Both the position numbers and the translations under genes were made by a program. Source: an uncultured Aequorivita sp. (lineage in GTDB: Bacteria; Bacteroidota; Bacteroidia; Flavobacteriales; Flavobacteriaceae). From it: a stretch of DNA of 64,000 bases. Of the stretch, positions 36,889 through 45,607 are shown piece after piece. A model generated the notes under the pieces. It had not been told where the DNA came from. It made no database searches and was given only the letters and a program-made list of their open reading frames with translations. The stretch is from positions 32,954 to 96,953 of the forward strand of contig CAKZLK010000002.1 in NCBI GenBank assembly GCA_937125455.1, read 5' to 3'. How positions within the stretch are numbered: the stretch's first letter is position 1; every line of letters starts with the position of its first letter.

Positions 36889-37284
36889 ATGAAAAAATTA
36901 GCTCTTATGGCTCTTGTTGCCTTTATCGGTTTTACCGCTCAGGCGCAACAAGCAAAAATCAGTTTTAAAAATGACACCGTTGATTATGGTACTATAGCAA
37001 AAGGAAGTGATGGTGTTCGCGTATTTGAATTTACCAATACTGGAGATGCTCCCCTTATTATTAGTGATGTAAAATCCAGTTGTGGGTGTACTGTTCCGAA
37101 AAAACCAGACGGTCCTATCGCTCCTGGTGCTAGCAGCACTATTCAGGTTAAGTATGATACCAACCGTGTTGGTCCGATTAGAAAAACCGTTACGGTTTAT
37201 TCAAATGCAAGCGAACCTATGTTGGCCTTAAAAATAAAAGGTGAAGTCATGAGTGACTCCAGCAGTGTTTTGGAAAAAAGTTAA
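36889..37284 (+). CDS. DUF1573 secreted protein
   Basis: A 131-residue exported protein with a signal peptide (MKKLALMALVAFIGFTAQAQ) and one DUF1573 domain, an Ig-like (ASPM-SPD-2-Hydin related) fold: FEFTNTGDAPLIISDVKSSC followed by GCT, then GASSTIQVKYDTNRVGPI. The paired cysteines in SSCGCT are conserved. The family is abundant in Bacteroidota; its role is unknown. It is monocistronic and ends at a strong terminator. Confidence 0.88.
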   Translation: MKKLALMALVAFIGFTAQAQQAKISFKNDTVDYGTIAKGSDGVRVFEFTNTGDAPLIISDVKSSCGCTVPKKPDGPIAPGASSTIQVKYDTNRVGPIRKTVTVYSNASEPMLALKIKGEVMSDSSSVLEKS

Positions 37285-37302
37285 GAAAATTTACTTCTAA
37301 TT

Positions 37303-37344
37303 AAATCCGGCTAAAGCAAACGTTTTTAGCCGGATTTTTTTTTT
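37303..37344 (+). terminator. Rho-independent terminator after the DUF1573 gene
   Basis: AAATCCGGCTAAA and TTTAGCCGGATTT pair perfectly around a nine-base loop, followed by a run of T. The last T residues lie in the stop codon of the convergent protease gene. Confidence 0.92.
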
Positions 37345-38671
37345 AGAATACACTTTTAAGATAAAATTTCACTTTGTTTACATATCCAGCTCTTTTTACC
37401 TCCATGGATATTCGCTTTCCTTCTTCACTGGAAAACAACTCAATCAGTTCAAAAAGTTTATACTGGTAGCAGGGTTTCCCGTTTACACTAATTACCTCAT
37501 CACCCTTTTGAATTCCCTCTAAAGCAGCTGGAGAGCCTTCACGGACATCTGCAACAACATATTTTGGCACCAAAGAGAAATGAACTTCGGTTGTTATTGA
37601 TACACTACTTCTTGAAAAACTATCATTTTGGTTGGCTCTGTTTGAATTGACAGCAGTACCTCGCTCCTCTTTCACTAATTCCATTCCTTCATGCTCCAAG
37701 GTTAACCCACTCATATTGTAATTGAAAGGATCATTGAATTTATTATTCTTCTTAAATCGAACCCTTTTATTTCCATAGTCAAAAGTAACGGTAAATCTAC
37801 TTAAAAGGCCTCCTCCAACACTTCCGTCGCGATCCTCGTAATAACGTGCTTTTGTTATTGCATTTTCTTCGGGAAAGGATGTATTAACATTTATTAAATG
37901 GTAATTCCCCACTATAAGTTCAGGTATTCGGGCACGTTTGCCAAAAATATTTCCACTGAGGCCTAGACCTAAAAAATCCTTAAAATAATTTTTAGGCGTT
38001 TCTTCAATAAATTCATCGTGATCAAAAAGCCACAATACATCGCTAGAGCCTGAATCTATTAACAATTTAACCTCTTCTTCTTTATTACCATTAGCAACAT
38101 TTAAAGAAATATAGGGTTTGCTGCCAACAAAGTTCAATGACAAATCCTCGCATTTTTTACACGGTTTTAAAGGATATTTTTGAGGGTCATAAACGGTTAT
38201 TACCTCTGAAGAGTAATTAATCTTCACAATAAAATTTTGAAAAAACTCATTTCCCAAAATTCCATGGATTGGAATACCCATACGCGGAGAAAAATTGAGT
38301 GAACTATCAAATATTATGAAGAGTGAGTGGTCCTTATCTTCTACATTGCCAATTTTCACTTTATTGTTTAAGCTTTTTAGCGCATCTACAGTTCCTCCTG
38401 GCCCCAAACCTTGCAAAAGTACCGGAGAGGTATTACGAAGTTGGATACTGTCTGCTGCTTCCAAACTAAATAGGATCGTGGATTTTACACCAGTATCAAG
38501 AATAAAAGAAAGCGGTGTGCCGTTTATTTCCACTTCAACAATGGGCAAATTATTCACCAAACTAAATGGAATTCGGACTTTTTTTTTGCCATGCTGCAAA
38601 AAAAAACCTGACTGGGCCGTCAAAGCAACAGAAAAAGAAATAAAGAGCAAGATAACCAACAGTTTATGCAA
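37343..38671 (-). CDS. secreted retropepsin-like aspartic protease with PDZ domain
   Basis: A 442-residue exported protein. The signal peptide is MHKLLVILLFISFSVALTAQ from a TTG at 38671. Two aspartic protease half-sites follow: FILDTGVKST (near 59) and LLIDSGSSDVL (near 204), as in pepsin-like two-lobed enzymes. A PDZ domain occupies about residues 370-440 (VREGSPAALEGIQKGDEVIS). It probably trims proteins or peptides in the periplasm. It is a single gene, convergent with the DUF1573 gene and divergent from the aminotransferase. Confidence 0.88.
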   Translation of the reverse strand: MHKLLVILLFISFSVALTAQSGFFLQHGKKKVRIPFSLVNNLPIVEVEINGTPLSFILDTGVKSTILFSLEAADSIQLRNTSPVLLQGLGPGGTVDALKSLNNKVKIGNVEDKDHSLFIIFDSSLNFSPRMGIPIHGILGNEFFQNFIVKINYSSEVITVYDPQKYPLKPCKKCEDLSLNFVGSKPYISLNVANGNKEEEVKLLIDSGSSDVLWLFDHDEFIEETPKNYFKDFLGLGLSGNIFGKRARIPELIVGNYHLINVNTSFPEENAITKARYYEDRDGSVGGGLLSRFTVTFDYGNKRVRFKKNNKFNDPFNYNMSGLTLEHEGMELVKEERGTAVNSNRANQNDSFSRSSVSITTEVHFSLVPKYVVADVREGSPAALEGIQKGDEVISVNGKPCYQYKLFELIELFSSEEGKRISMEVKRAGYVNKVKFYLKSVF

Positions 38672-38729
38672 AATTTTAAGAATTATTTTGAACAGTCTTG
38701 AAGATATAAAAAAAAGCTTAATGTTACTA

Positions 38730-38760
38730 TTGGTACAATGATTTTATAAAATATATTTTG
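38730..38760 (+). promoter_or_regulatory. likely promoter of the aminotransferase-murB operon
   Basis: TTG at 38730, then 19 bases, then TATATTTTG, close to the TTG-N19-TAnnTTTG pattern of Bacteroidota but with one extra T. It ends 25 bases before the ATG at 38786. Confidence 0.45.
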
Positions 38761-38785
38761 CAACTTTGCCACAAATTAATTCATT

Positions 38786-39976
38786 ATGCCTTCAGTTTCA
38801 AACAAAGGGAAAAACATGCCGGAATCACCTATCCGCAAACTGGTTCCTTACGCCGAAAAAGCTTATAAAGCAAATAAGACCGTTTACCACTTAAACATAG
38901 GTCAACCTGACATTAAATCGCCCGAAATTGCTATGGACGCTGTGGCAAATCACAATTTGGAGATCTTGGCATATACCCGTTCAGAAGGATCCCAAGAATA
39001 TCGTGAAAAAATAGCCGGTTATTATCATAAAAACAACATTCCTGTTGAAGCAAATGATATTATTGTAACCACTGGTGGAAGTGAAGCGCTTCTTTTTGCA
39101 ATGGGAAGTATTGCTGATGAGGACGATGAAATAATTATCCCTGAACCCTTCTATGCAAACTACAATGGGTTTGCAACTGCTTCCGGCGTAAAGATTGTCC
39201 CTGTTATTTCAAAAATTGAAGACAATTTCGCTTTGCCTCCAATTTCAGAATTTGAAAAACTGATTACTCCAAAAACAAAGGCTATTCTTATATGTAATCC
39301 GGGAAATCCAACTGGCTATCTTTATTCAAAAGAAGAAATCCAAACCTTGGCGGCGATCGTGAAAAAACACGATTTATTTTTGGTAGCTGATGAAGTGTAT
39401 CGCGAATTTACATATGATGGCTATAACCATTACTCCATTCTTGAAGAGGAAAGCTTGGCTGATCATGGAATCATTATAGATTCTGTTTCAAAAAGATACA
39501 GTATGTGCGGCGCGCGTATAGGTTGTCTGGTTTCAAAAAACAAGCAGGTAATTACTACTGCCTTAAAATTTGCCCAGGCTCGATTGAGTCCTCCAACATT
39601 TGCTCAAATCGCTAGTGAAGCAGCTTTGCAAACCCCGCAAAGTTATTTTGACGAAGTAATCGTTGAATACCAAGACAGAAGAAACACCTTGGTCGCTGCA
39701 TTAAAAGCCATTCCTGGCGTACAAGTTGGCGAACCAAAAGGAGCATTTTACTGTATCGTACAACTTCCCATAAAAAACAGTGATGCTTTTGCTCAGTGGC
39801 TTTTAGAAGAATTTGACGATAACGGCGAAACCATTATGGTAGCTCCCGCAGCAGGGTTTTATTCTACACCAGGCGTTGGTTTGAACCAAGTTCGAATTGC
39901 GTATGTTTTGAAAAAAGAAAGTCTTATTCGGGCGGTAGAAATCCTAAAACTTGCGCTTGAAAAATATAAAGATTGA
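38786..39976 (+). CDS. class I/II PLP-dependent aminotransferase (aspartate aminotransferase-like)
   Basis: A 396-residue fold-type I aminotransferase. The PLP lysine lies in SVSKRYSMCGARIG (K near 236), CNPGNPTGYLYS binds the cofactor and substrate, and TGGSEALLFAM holds the phosphate. The Arg for the alpha-carboxylate is in NQVRIAYVL. It could use aspartate, alanine or aromatic substrates; the specific one is not clear. Its stop overlaps the murB start (TGATG), so the two are coupled. Confidence 0.92.
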   Translation: MPSVSNKGKNMPESPIRKLVPYAEKAYKANKTVYHLNIGQPDIKSPEIAMDAVANHNLEILAYTRSEGSQEYREKIAGYYHKNNIPVEANDIIVTTGGSEALLFAMGSIADEDDEIIIPEPFYANYNGFATASGVKIVPVISKIEDNFALPPISEFEKLITPKTKAILICNPGNPTGYLYSKEEIQTLAAIVKKHDLFLVADEVYREFTYDGYNHYSILEEESLADHGIIIDSVSKRYSMCGARIGCLVSKNKQVITTALKFAQARLSPPTFAQIASEAALQTPQSYFDEVIVEYQDRRNTLVAALKAIPGVQVGEPKGAFYCIVQLPIKNSDAFAQWLLEEFDDNGETIMVAPAAGFYSTPGVGLNQVRIAYVLKKESLIRAVEILKLALEKYKD

Positions 39977-40989
39977 TGCGAATTGAAGAAAACAAATCGC
40001 TTAAAAATTACAACACCTTTGGCATAGGCAGCAATGCCCGGTATTTTGTTTCAGTTGAAACAATTGAAGAACTAAAACGTGCGCTATCCGAAAAACCTTC
40101 CGAAGAACTTTTCATTCTAGGCGGTGGTAGTAATATGCTGCTCACTGGCGATTTGGACGCGTTTGTACTTCACATAAATTTAAAAGGGATAGAAATCCTC
40201 AAAGCAACAGATAATGAAGTTTGGGTAAAAGCAATGGCTGGTGAAAATTGGCATGCGTTTGTTCAATATTGCATAGCAAAAGGCTTTGGCGGTTTGGAAA
40301 ACCTCTCACTCATCCCTGGAAACGTTGGCACAGCACCCATTCAAAATATTGGCGCGTATGGCGTGGAGCTGAAGGATACTTTTGAAAGTTGCAATACCGT
40401 TGAAATTGAAACCTTAAAAGAAAGAGAGTTCACTAAAGAGGAATGTGCATTTGACTACAGAAACTCTATCTTCAAAAATAAAGCGAAGGGAGAATATATC
40501 ATTACCAGCGTAACTTTCAGACTCACCAAAAAAGAACATAAAACTAGTATTTCCTATGGAGATATTAAGAAGAATTTAGCTGAAAGAAATATTGAAACAC
40601 CAACACTCAAAGATATTTCTGAAGCGGTAATTGCAATACGACAATCAAAACTTCCCGATCCAAAAGTCTTGGGAAATAGTGGCAGTTTTTTTAAAAATCC
40701 TATAGTCGATTCGGAAACTTTTCAGGAATTTCGAAGAAATTTTCCAGAAGCCCCCTTTTATGAAGTTTCGCCTACGGATTTTAAAATTCCTGCAGGTTGG
40801 TTGATCGAAAAAGCAGGTTTTAAAGGTCAACGTTTTGGTGACGCAGGTATTCACAAAAAACAAGCTTTGGTTTTGGTCAATTATGGAAACGCCACAGGCA
40901 AAGAAATTTGGCAACTCGCGATGGATATCCAAAAAAAAGTAAAGGAATTGACCGGAATTTTTATTGAACCCGAAGTAAACGTATTTTAG
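39976..40989 (+). CDS. murB: UDP-N-acetylenolpyruvoylglucosamine reductase
   Basis: The second committed step of peptidoglycan synthesis, making UDP-MurNAc with NADPH and FAD. It has 337 residues from the ATG at 39976. FAD-binding motifs are seen in FILGGGSNMLL and LIPGNVGTAPIQNIGAYG. The catalytic Ser is in GSFFKNP and the E. coli-type extra loop is present (YGDIKKNLAER). The C-terminus (IEPEVNVF) is the normal end. It overlaps the convergent fasciclin gene by four bases. Confidence 0.96.
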   Translation: MRIEENKSLKNYNTFGIGSNARYFVSVETIEELKRALSEKPSEELFILGGGSNMLLTGDLDAFVLHINLKGIEILKATDNEVWVKAMAGENWHAFVQYCIAKGFGGLENLSLIPGNVGTAPIQNIGAYGVELKDTFESCNTVEIETLKEREFTKEECAFDYRNSIFKNKAKGEYIITSVTFRLTKKEHKTSISYGDIKKNLAERNIETPTLKDISEAVIAIRQSKLPDPKVLGNSGSFFKNPIVDSETFQEFRRNFPEAPFYEVSPTDFKIPAGWLIEKAGFKGQRFGDAGIHKKQALVLVNYGNATGKEIWQLAMDIQKKVKELTGIFIEPEVNVF

Positions 40990-41612
40990 TTAGCGTTCAA
41001 TAACCCATCCACAACGTAAACAGCTCCATTGGAAGCTTCAATGCTACCCTTAACCACTTTAGCTTGTGCTCCTTTTCCGTCTGAAATAATAATATCTTCT
41101 CCAGATTTTGTGACTATTAAAGTATTGCCAGCAAGTGTTTTTAGCTTTGCTTTTCCATTTTTATTGATCGTTTGCAACAAAGACTCCTCATCCATTGTTC
41201 CTTCAAAGACATACGATTTTAACATTTCCTCCAACTTCGGTTTATTGTCTGGCATAGAATAAAACTTCTTTTTCTCTGCGGTTAAAGATTCTAAAGCAGC
41301 GGTTGATGGCGCAAAAACGGTAAATGGCCCTTTCCCTTCTGAAAGCATTGTTCCCATTTCTGCAGTTACCAAATAACTGGCATACTTTTTCAACCTTGGT
41401 TCATTCATTACACGAGACATTACACTTTTCAGCACGGCTATGTCTTCTGGAGTCAAATCTTTTTTGGGAGCTCGCTTTACCGGCGGTTTCTGAACAGTAT
41501 CCACAACAGCACTTTCAGCCTCCATTTTTTTTGCATCCTTTTCTTCGTTTTTGCAGGAAACGGCTAGTAGCGTGAATAATGAAATCAACAAAAAAGTGAA
41601 TGGTTTTCGCAT
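40986..41612 (-). CDS. fasciclin-domain lipoprotein
   Basis: A 208-residue predicted lipoprotein: MRKPFTFLLISLFTLLAVSC holds the lipobox (LAVSC). After a Lys/Glu/Pro-rich linker comes a single FAS1 domain with FTVFAPSTAALESL (H1-like motif) and AVYVVDGLL (H2-like end). FAS1 domains mediate adhesion or polysaccharide binding. It likely sits in the outer membrane. It is divergent from the small gene at 41703. Confidence 0.88.
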   Translation of the reverse strand: MRKPFTFLLISLFTLLAVSCKNEEKDAKKMEAESAVVDTVQKPPVKRAPKKDLTPEDIAVLKSVMSRVMNEPRLKKYASYLVTAEMGTMLSEGKGPFTVFAPSTAALESLTAEKKKFYSMPDNKPKLEEMLKSYVFEGTMDEESLLQTINKNGKAKLKTLAGNTLIVTKSGEDIIISDGKGAQAKVVKGSIEASNGAVYVVDGLLNAN

Positions 41613-41677
41613 CGTTAAAATTTTTAAAATCGAGGCTAAAAATACTTAAATTCTGAGCAAAACAGTAAGAAAGATTG

Positions 41678-41685
41678 TATTTTTG
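41678..41685 (+). promoter_or_regulatory. Bacteroidota -7 promoter element for the 41703 gene
   Basis: TATTTTTG matches TAnnTTTG and lies 17 bases before the ATG at 41703. Confidence 0.5.
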
Positions 41686-41702
41686 CACTCTAAAATTAAG
41701 TC

Positions 41703-41930
41703 ATGAAACTTTTACTTATCACATTTGCTTTGTTGCTACTTGCCATTGCAGGCATTGCCATAAAAATTTGGGGAAAAAAGGATGGGAAATTTGCAGGAAC
41801 CTGCGCTAGCCAAAGTCCTTTTTTGAATAAAGAAGGCCAAGCATGCGGTTTCTGTGGAAAGACGCCGGACCAGTTTGATACTTGTACCAGTGAAAACTCC
41901 AATTTAGAAGCACCAAACTCTAAAAAATAA
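41703..41930 (+). CDS. small membrane protein with conserved cysteines
   Basis: A 75-residue protein with one N-terminal membrane helix (MKLLLITFALLLLAIAGIAI), then a short soluble tail with four cysteines (CASQSPF, ACGFCGK, FDTC) that could bind a metal or form disulfides. I know it only as an uncharacterised Flavobacteriia family. It is followed by the glycosyltransferase gene 32 bases downstream, so they may share a transcript with the sigma factor gene. Confidence 0.7.
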   Translation: MKLLLITFALLLLAIAGIAIKIWGKKDGKFAGTCASQSPFLNKEGQACGFCGKTPDQFDTCTSENSNLEAPNSKK

Positions 41931-41962
41931 ACCTATATCTTTAATAACAATCTCGATTGCTT

Positions 41963-43057
41963 ATGGTGCTACTTTACGTTTTCGGTGCAGTCGCGCTGAT
42001 TAACTGTGCTTATTATCTTCTATTTTCAAAATTTTCTTTTCTAAAACCTTCCGAAAAAATAATTTCTGAGAGTTATCCTGTTTCACTCATTGTCTGTGCC
42101 AAAAACGAAGCCGAAAATCTTCAAAATCATATTCCACTATGGCAAAAGCAGAACTATCCTAACTTTGACATCATTCTTATAAATGACGCTTCTGTTGACG
42201 AAACGCTTGAAGTAATGGAGGCTTTCGCTGAAAATGATCCCAGAGTCCAAATAGTAAATGTTAAGAACAATGAGGCTTTTTGGGGTAACAAAAAATATGC
42301 ACTCACCCTTGGAATAAAACGTTCCAAAAACACAAGGTTAATCTTTACCGATGCAGATTGCTATCCCGCGTCTAACGAATGGTTAGCAACTATGGCGTCA
42401 AAATTCTCAGACAAGAAACAATTGGTTTTAGGTTACGGCGCTTACGAAAAACGCCCTGATTTTTTAAACAAGATAATCCGTTTTGAAACCCTGATGACAG
42501 CGACACAGTATTTTTCATACGCAAAAGCTGGGAATCCTTATATGGGGGTTGGTCGCAATTTGGCATATACAAGCAACCTTTATTATGAAAACAAAGGGTT
42601 TATGAGCCACATAAAAATTCCATCTGGGGATGATGATCTTTTTGTGAATGAAGCGGCAACTTCAGAAAACATTGAAATTTGTTTGGAACCGGAGGCATTT
42701 ACATATTCTCTTCCCAAAAAAAAGAAAAAGAATTGGCTCATTCAGAAAAAAAGACACTATTCCACAGCTAAGCTTTACAAACCAAAACATCGTTTTCTGC
42801 TAGGAAATTATTTCCTCTTTAATTTATTATTTTGGCTATTGGCTCCCATAACTTTATTTACAGATTTTTGGTTTTTTGGATTGGGTATAATCTTTATACG
42901 CGTTGTTTTCCAATATATAGTAATTGGTAACAGTGCAAAAAAATTAAAAGAAAATGATTTAATTCCCCTCATTCCTTTTTATGAATTGTTTTTAATCTTC
43001 ACGCAATTAAGTATCTTTATTTCCAACAGTGGCGAAAAAAACTCGCGATGGAAATAA
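41963..43057 (+). CDS. glycosyltransferase family 2, membrane-anchored
   Basis: A 364-residue GT-A enzyme. One N-terminal membrane helix is followed by the catalytic domain: PVSLIVCAKNEAENL, ILINDASVDET, the metal-binding FTDADCYP (DxD), and SGDDDLFVNEAA. Membrane helices occupy about 280-345. It probably extends or modifies a cell-surface polysaccharide or lipid. I prefer the ATG at 41963 over the TTG at 41957. It overlaps the sigma factor gene by ten bases. Confidence 0.88.
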   Translation: MVLLYVFGAVALINCAYYLLFSKFSFLKPSEKIISESYPVSLIVCAKNEAENLQNHIPLWQKQNYPNFDIILINDASVDETLEVMEAFAENDPRVQIVNVKNNEAFWGNKKYALTLGIKRSKNTRLIFTDADCYPASNEWLATMASKFSDKKQLVLGYGAYEKRPDFLNKIIRFETLMTATQYFSYAKAGNPYMGVGRNLAYTSNLYYENKGFMSHIKIPSGDDDLFVNEAATSENIEICLEPEAFTYSLPKKKKKNWLIQKKRHYSTAKLYKPKHRFLLGNYFLFNLLFWLLAPITLFTDFWFFGLGIIFIRVVFQYIVIGNSAKKLKENDLIPLIPFYELFLIFTQLSIFISNSGEKNSRWK

Positions 43058-43614
43058 CTTCAGAAGAAATAGCACATCAAATTGAAAAAGCTAAAAAAGG
43101 CAAGCAGGGCGCTTTTAAGTTTTTATTGGATTATTATTGGAACGAAGTCTATGGTTTTCAGCTAAAAAGAGTTCGAAACGAACACGAAGTTGAAGATATC
43201 ACTATAGAAACATTTGCAAAAGCATTTGATAAGATTGAAACCTTTGATGAAAATTATACCTTTTCAACTTGGCTTGTCGCTATTTCAAAAAATATTCAAA
43301 TAGACAAAACTCGTAAAAAGAATGCCTCCATTTATTCAAATACCACAGATACTTCCAACGAACAAGTTCAAAAAATAGCCGATCACTCACCTACACCAGA
43401 GGACAAGTTGATAACCGAACAGAATTTAGCAGAATTATTACGCTATATAAAAAAACTTAAACCACATTATCAAGAAGTAATAAACCTTAGGTATTTTCAG
43501 GAAATGAGCTATAATGAAATTTCTGAAACCCTTGAAGAGCCTTTAAACAATGTAAAAGTACGCTTGCTTAGGGCGAGAAAACTACTTTCTGAAATCATTA
43601 CAGGGAAAGATTAA
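43048..43614 (+). CDS. ECF-type RNA polymerase sigma factor
   Basis: A 188-residue group 4 sigma-70 factor. Region 2 spans about 20-85 (YYWNEVYGFQLKRV; EVEDITIETFAKAF; TWLVAISKNIQID) and region 4 about 120-180 (PHYQEVINLRYFQEMSYNEI, then the recognition helix ending LRARKLL). No anti-sigma factor gene is adjacent, so how it is controlled is unknown. It overlaps the glycosyltransferase gene, suggesting coupled expression. Confidence 0.92.
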   Translation: MEITSEEIAHQIEKAKKGKQGAFKFLLDYYWNEVYGFQLKRVRNEHEVEDITIETFAKAFDKIETFDENYTFSTWLVAISKNIQIDKTRKKNASIYSNTTDTSNEQVQKIADHSPTPEDKLITEQNLAELLRYIKKLKPHYQEVINLRYFQEMSYNEISETLEEPLNNVKVRLLRARKLLSEIITGKD

Positions 43615-43675
43615 AGCTTTAGAAACAAATATCAAATTTCGTATTCTACACTCCGCGTTTCGCATTTCATTTTCG

Positions 43676-43683
43676 TACTTTTG
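43676..43683 (+). promoter_or_regulatory. Bacteroidota -7 promoter element for lipA
   Basis: TACTTTTG matches TAnnTTTG and lies eight bases before the lipA ATG, giving a very short leader. Confidence 0.5.
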
Positions 43684-43691
43684 TTTTCCTT

Positions 43692-44564
43692 ATGAGCACA
43701 GAAACTTTGGAACTACAAAAACCCACACCAAAGCCGAAATGGCTTCGCGTTAAACTTCCCACCGGAAAAAAGTATACTGAACTGCGCGGATTGGTAGATA
43801 AGTATAAATTACACACCATATGTACTTCGGGCAGTTGCCCAAATATGGGCGAATGTTGGGGTGAGGGTACTGCCACATTTATGATTTTGGGAAATATTTG
43901 CACTCGCTCCTGCGGTTTTTGTGGTGTAAAGACTGGGAGACCAGAAACCGTTGATTGGGACGAGCCTGAAAAAGTTGCGCGCTCCATAAAAATAATGAAT
44001 ATAAAACATGCGGTTATAACATCTGTAGATCGTGACGATTTGAAGGATATGGGCTCCATCATTTGGGCCGAAACGGTAAAGTCAATCCGCAGAATGAACC
44101 CTGAAACTACACTAGAAACCCTAATTCCTGATTTTCAAGGAAACACACGAAATATTGATAGGATTATTGGCGTAAAACCCGAAGTTGTAAGCCACAATAT
44201 GGAAACCGTAAAAAGGTTAACCCGAGAAGTTCGAATTCAGGCAAAATATGAACGAAGCCTTGAGGTTTTGAACTATTTAAAACAATCTGGAATGCCACGA
44301 ACCAAAAGTGGTATCATGCTCGGTTTGGGCGAAAAGGAAGAAGAAGTTTTACAAACTATGGAAGACTTAAGAAACGTTGGACTTGATATCTTGACTATCG
44401 GTCAGTATTTACAGCCTTCAAAAAAGCATCTTCCAGTAAAAGAGTTTATTAGTCCTGAACAGTTCAAAAAATATGAAACTATAGGCTTGGAAATGGGTTT
44501 CCGACACTTGGAGAGTGGAGCTTTGGTTCGATCGTCCTATAAGGCACAAAAACACCTTACCTAA
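43692..44564 (+). CDS. lipA: lipoyl synthase
   Basis: A radical SAM enzyme that inserts two sulfurs into octanoyl groups on E2 and GcvH proteins. It has 290 residues. The auxiliary cluster is bound by C44, C49 and C55 ([12 protein letters not shown]). The radical SAM cluster is bound by C70, C74 and C77 (CTRSCGFC). [13 protein letters not shown] at the C-terminus carries the serine that also ligates the auxiliary cluster. All key residues are present. Confidence 0.97.
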   Translation: MSTETLELQKPTPKPKWLRVKLPTGKKYTELRGLVDKYKLHTICTSGSCPNMGECWGEGTATFMILGNICTRSCGFCGVKTGRPETVDWDEPEKVARSIKIMNIKHAVITSVDRDDLKDMGSIIWAETVKSIRRMNPETTLETLIPDFQGNTRNIDRIIGVKPEVVSHNMETVKRLTREVRIQAKYERSLEVLNYLKQSGMPRTKSGIMLGLGEKEEEVLQTMEDLRNVGLDILTIGQYLQPSKKHLPVKEFISPEQFKKYETIGLEMGFRHLESGALVRSSYKAQKHLT

Positions 44565-44579
44565 AATTCTATTTCAGAA

Positions 44580-45578
44580 ATGGAAAAAAAGATAACTGTT
44601 GGCATTAATGGTTTTGGTCGTATTGGCCGAAATCTTTTCAGGTTATTGCTGAACCACCCTACCATCGTTGTGGTAGCGGTAAACGATTTGGCCGACACAA
44701 AGACTTTGAGTCATCTTTTGAAGTATGATAGTATACATGGGGTTTTAAAAGAGAATATTTCGCATTCGGAAAATGAAATTGTCGTTGCTGGAAAAAAAGT
44801 AAAATTTTCTTCTAAAAAAAATATTGAAGATATCTCTTGGGGAAACATTGATGTGGTTGTTGAAAGTACTGGGAAATTCAAAAGCCGGAAACAACTTGAA
44901 AACCATTTAAAAAACGGAGGCAAAAAAGTAATTCTTTCCGTTCCACCTTTAGAAGATGATATTAAAACTGTGGTTCTTGGCGTAAATGATTCTATATTGA
45001 ATTCAGAGGATTTAATAATCTCAAACGCTTCCTGTACCACAAACAATGCTGCTCCTATGCTTAAAATAATTAAAGAGCTTTGCGGTATTGACCAAGCATA
45101 CATCACTACAATTCACTCGTATACCACAGACCAAAGTTTGCACGACCAACCTCATAGAGATCTTCGTCGGGCACGGGCTGCAGGACAATCCATAGTACCA
45201 ACAACTACGGGCGCAGCAAAAGCATTGACTAAAATTTTTCCGGAATTGGCAGATGTTATTGGGGGTTGTGGAATCCGTGTGCCTGTTCCTGATGGTTCTT
45301 TGACAGATGTAACACTTAATGTAAAGAAAGAGGTTTCTATTGAAGAAATAAATAACGCCTTCAAAAAAGCTTCCAAAAATTCACTGGCCGGAATCCTTGA
45401 ATATACGGAAGACCCTATTGTTTCCATAGACATAATAGGCAATACGCATTCTTGTATTTTTGATGCAGGAATGACATCAGTGATTGGAAAAATGGTAAAA
45501 ATCATTGGATGGTATGATAATGAAATTGGCTATTCATCTAGAATTATAGATTTAATAGAAAGAATTTCCGTGAAATAA
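44580..45578 (+). CDS. gap: glyceraldehyde-3-phosphate dehydrogenase, type I
   Basis: A glycolytic NAD-linked dehydrogenase of 332 residues. GINGFGRIGRNLFR binds NAD, and Asp in VNDLADT points to NAD over NADP. The catalytic Cys is C152 in SNASCTTN, with the partner His in TTIHSYTTDQ. WYDNEIGYS is at the normal C-terminal position. It lies 15 bases after lipA on the same strand, so it may be read through. Whether this is the only GAPDH of the cell is unknown. Confidence 0.95.
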   Translation: MEKKITVGINGFGRIGRNLFRLLLNHPTIVVVAVNDLADTKTLSHLLKYDSIHGVLKENISHSENEIVVAGKKVKFSSKKNIEDISWGNIDVVVESTGKFKSRKQLENHLKNGGKKVILSVPPLEDDIKTVVLGVNDSILNSEDLIISNASCTTNNAAPMLKIIKELCGIDQAYITTIHSYTTDQSLHDQPHRDLRRARAAGQSIVPTTTGAAKALTKIFPELADVIGGCGIRVPVPDGSLTDVTLNVKKEVSIEEINNAFKKASKNSLAGILEYTEDPIVSIDIIGNTHSCIFDAGMTSVIGKMVKIIGWYDNEIGYSSRIIDLIERISVK

Positions 45579-45607
45579 CTATATTTATTGCCCTTTTAAA
45601 CTAACCG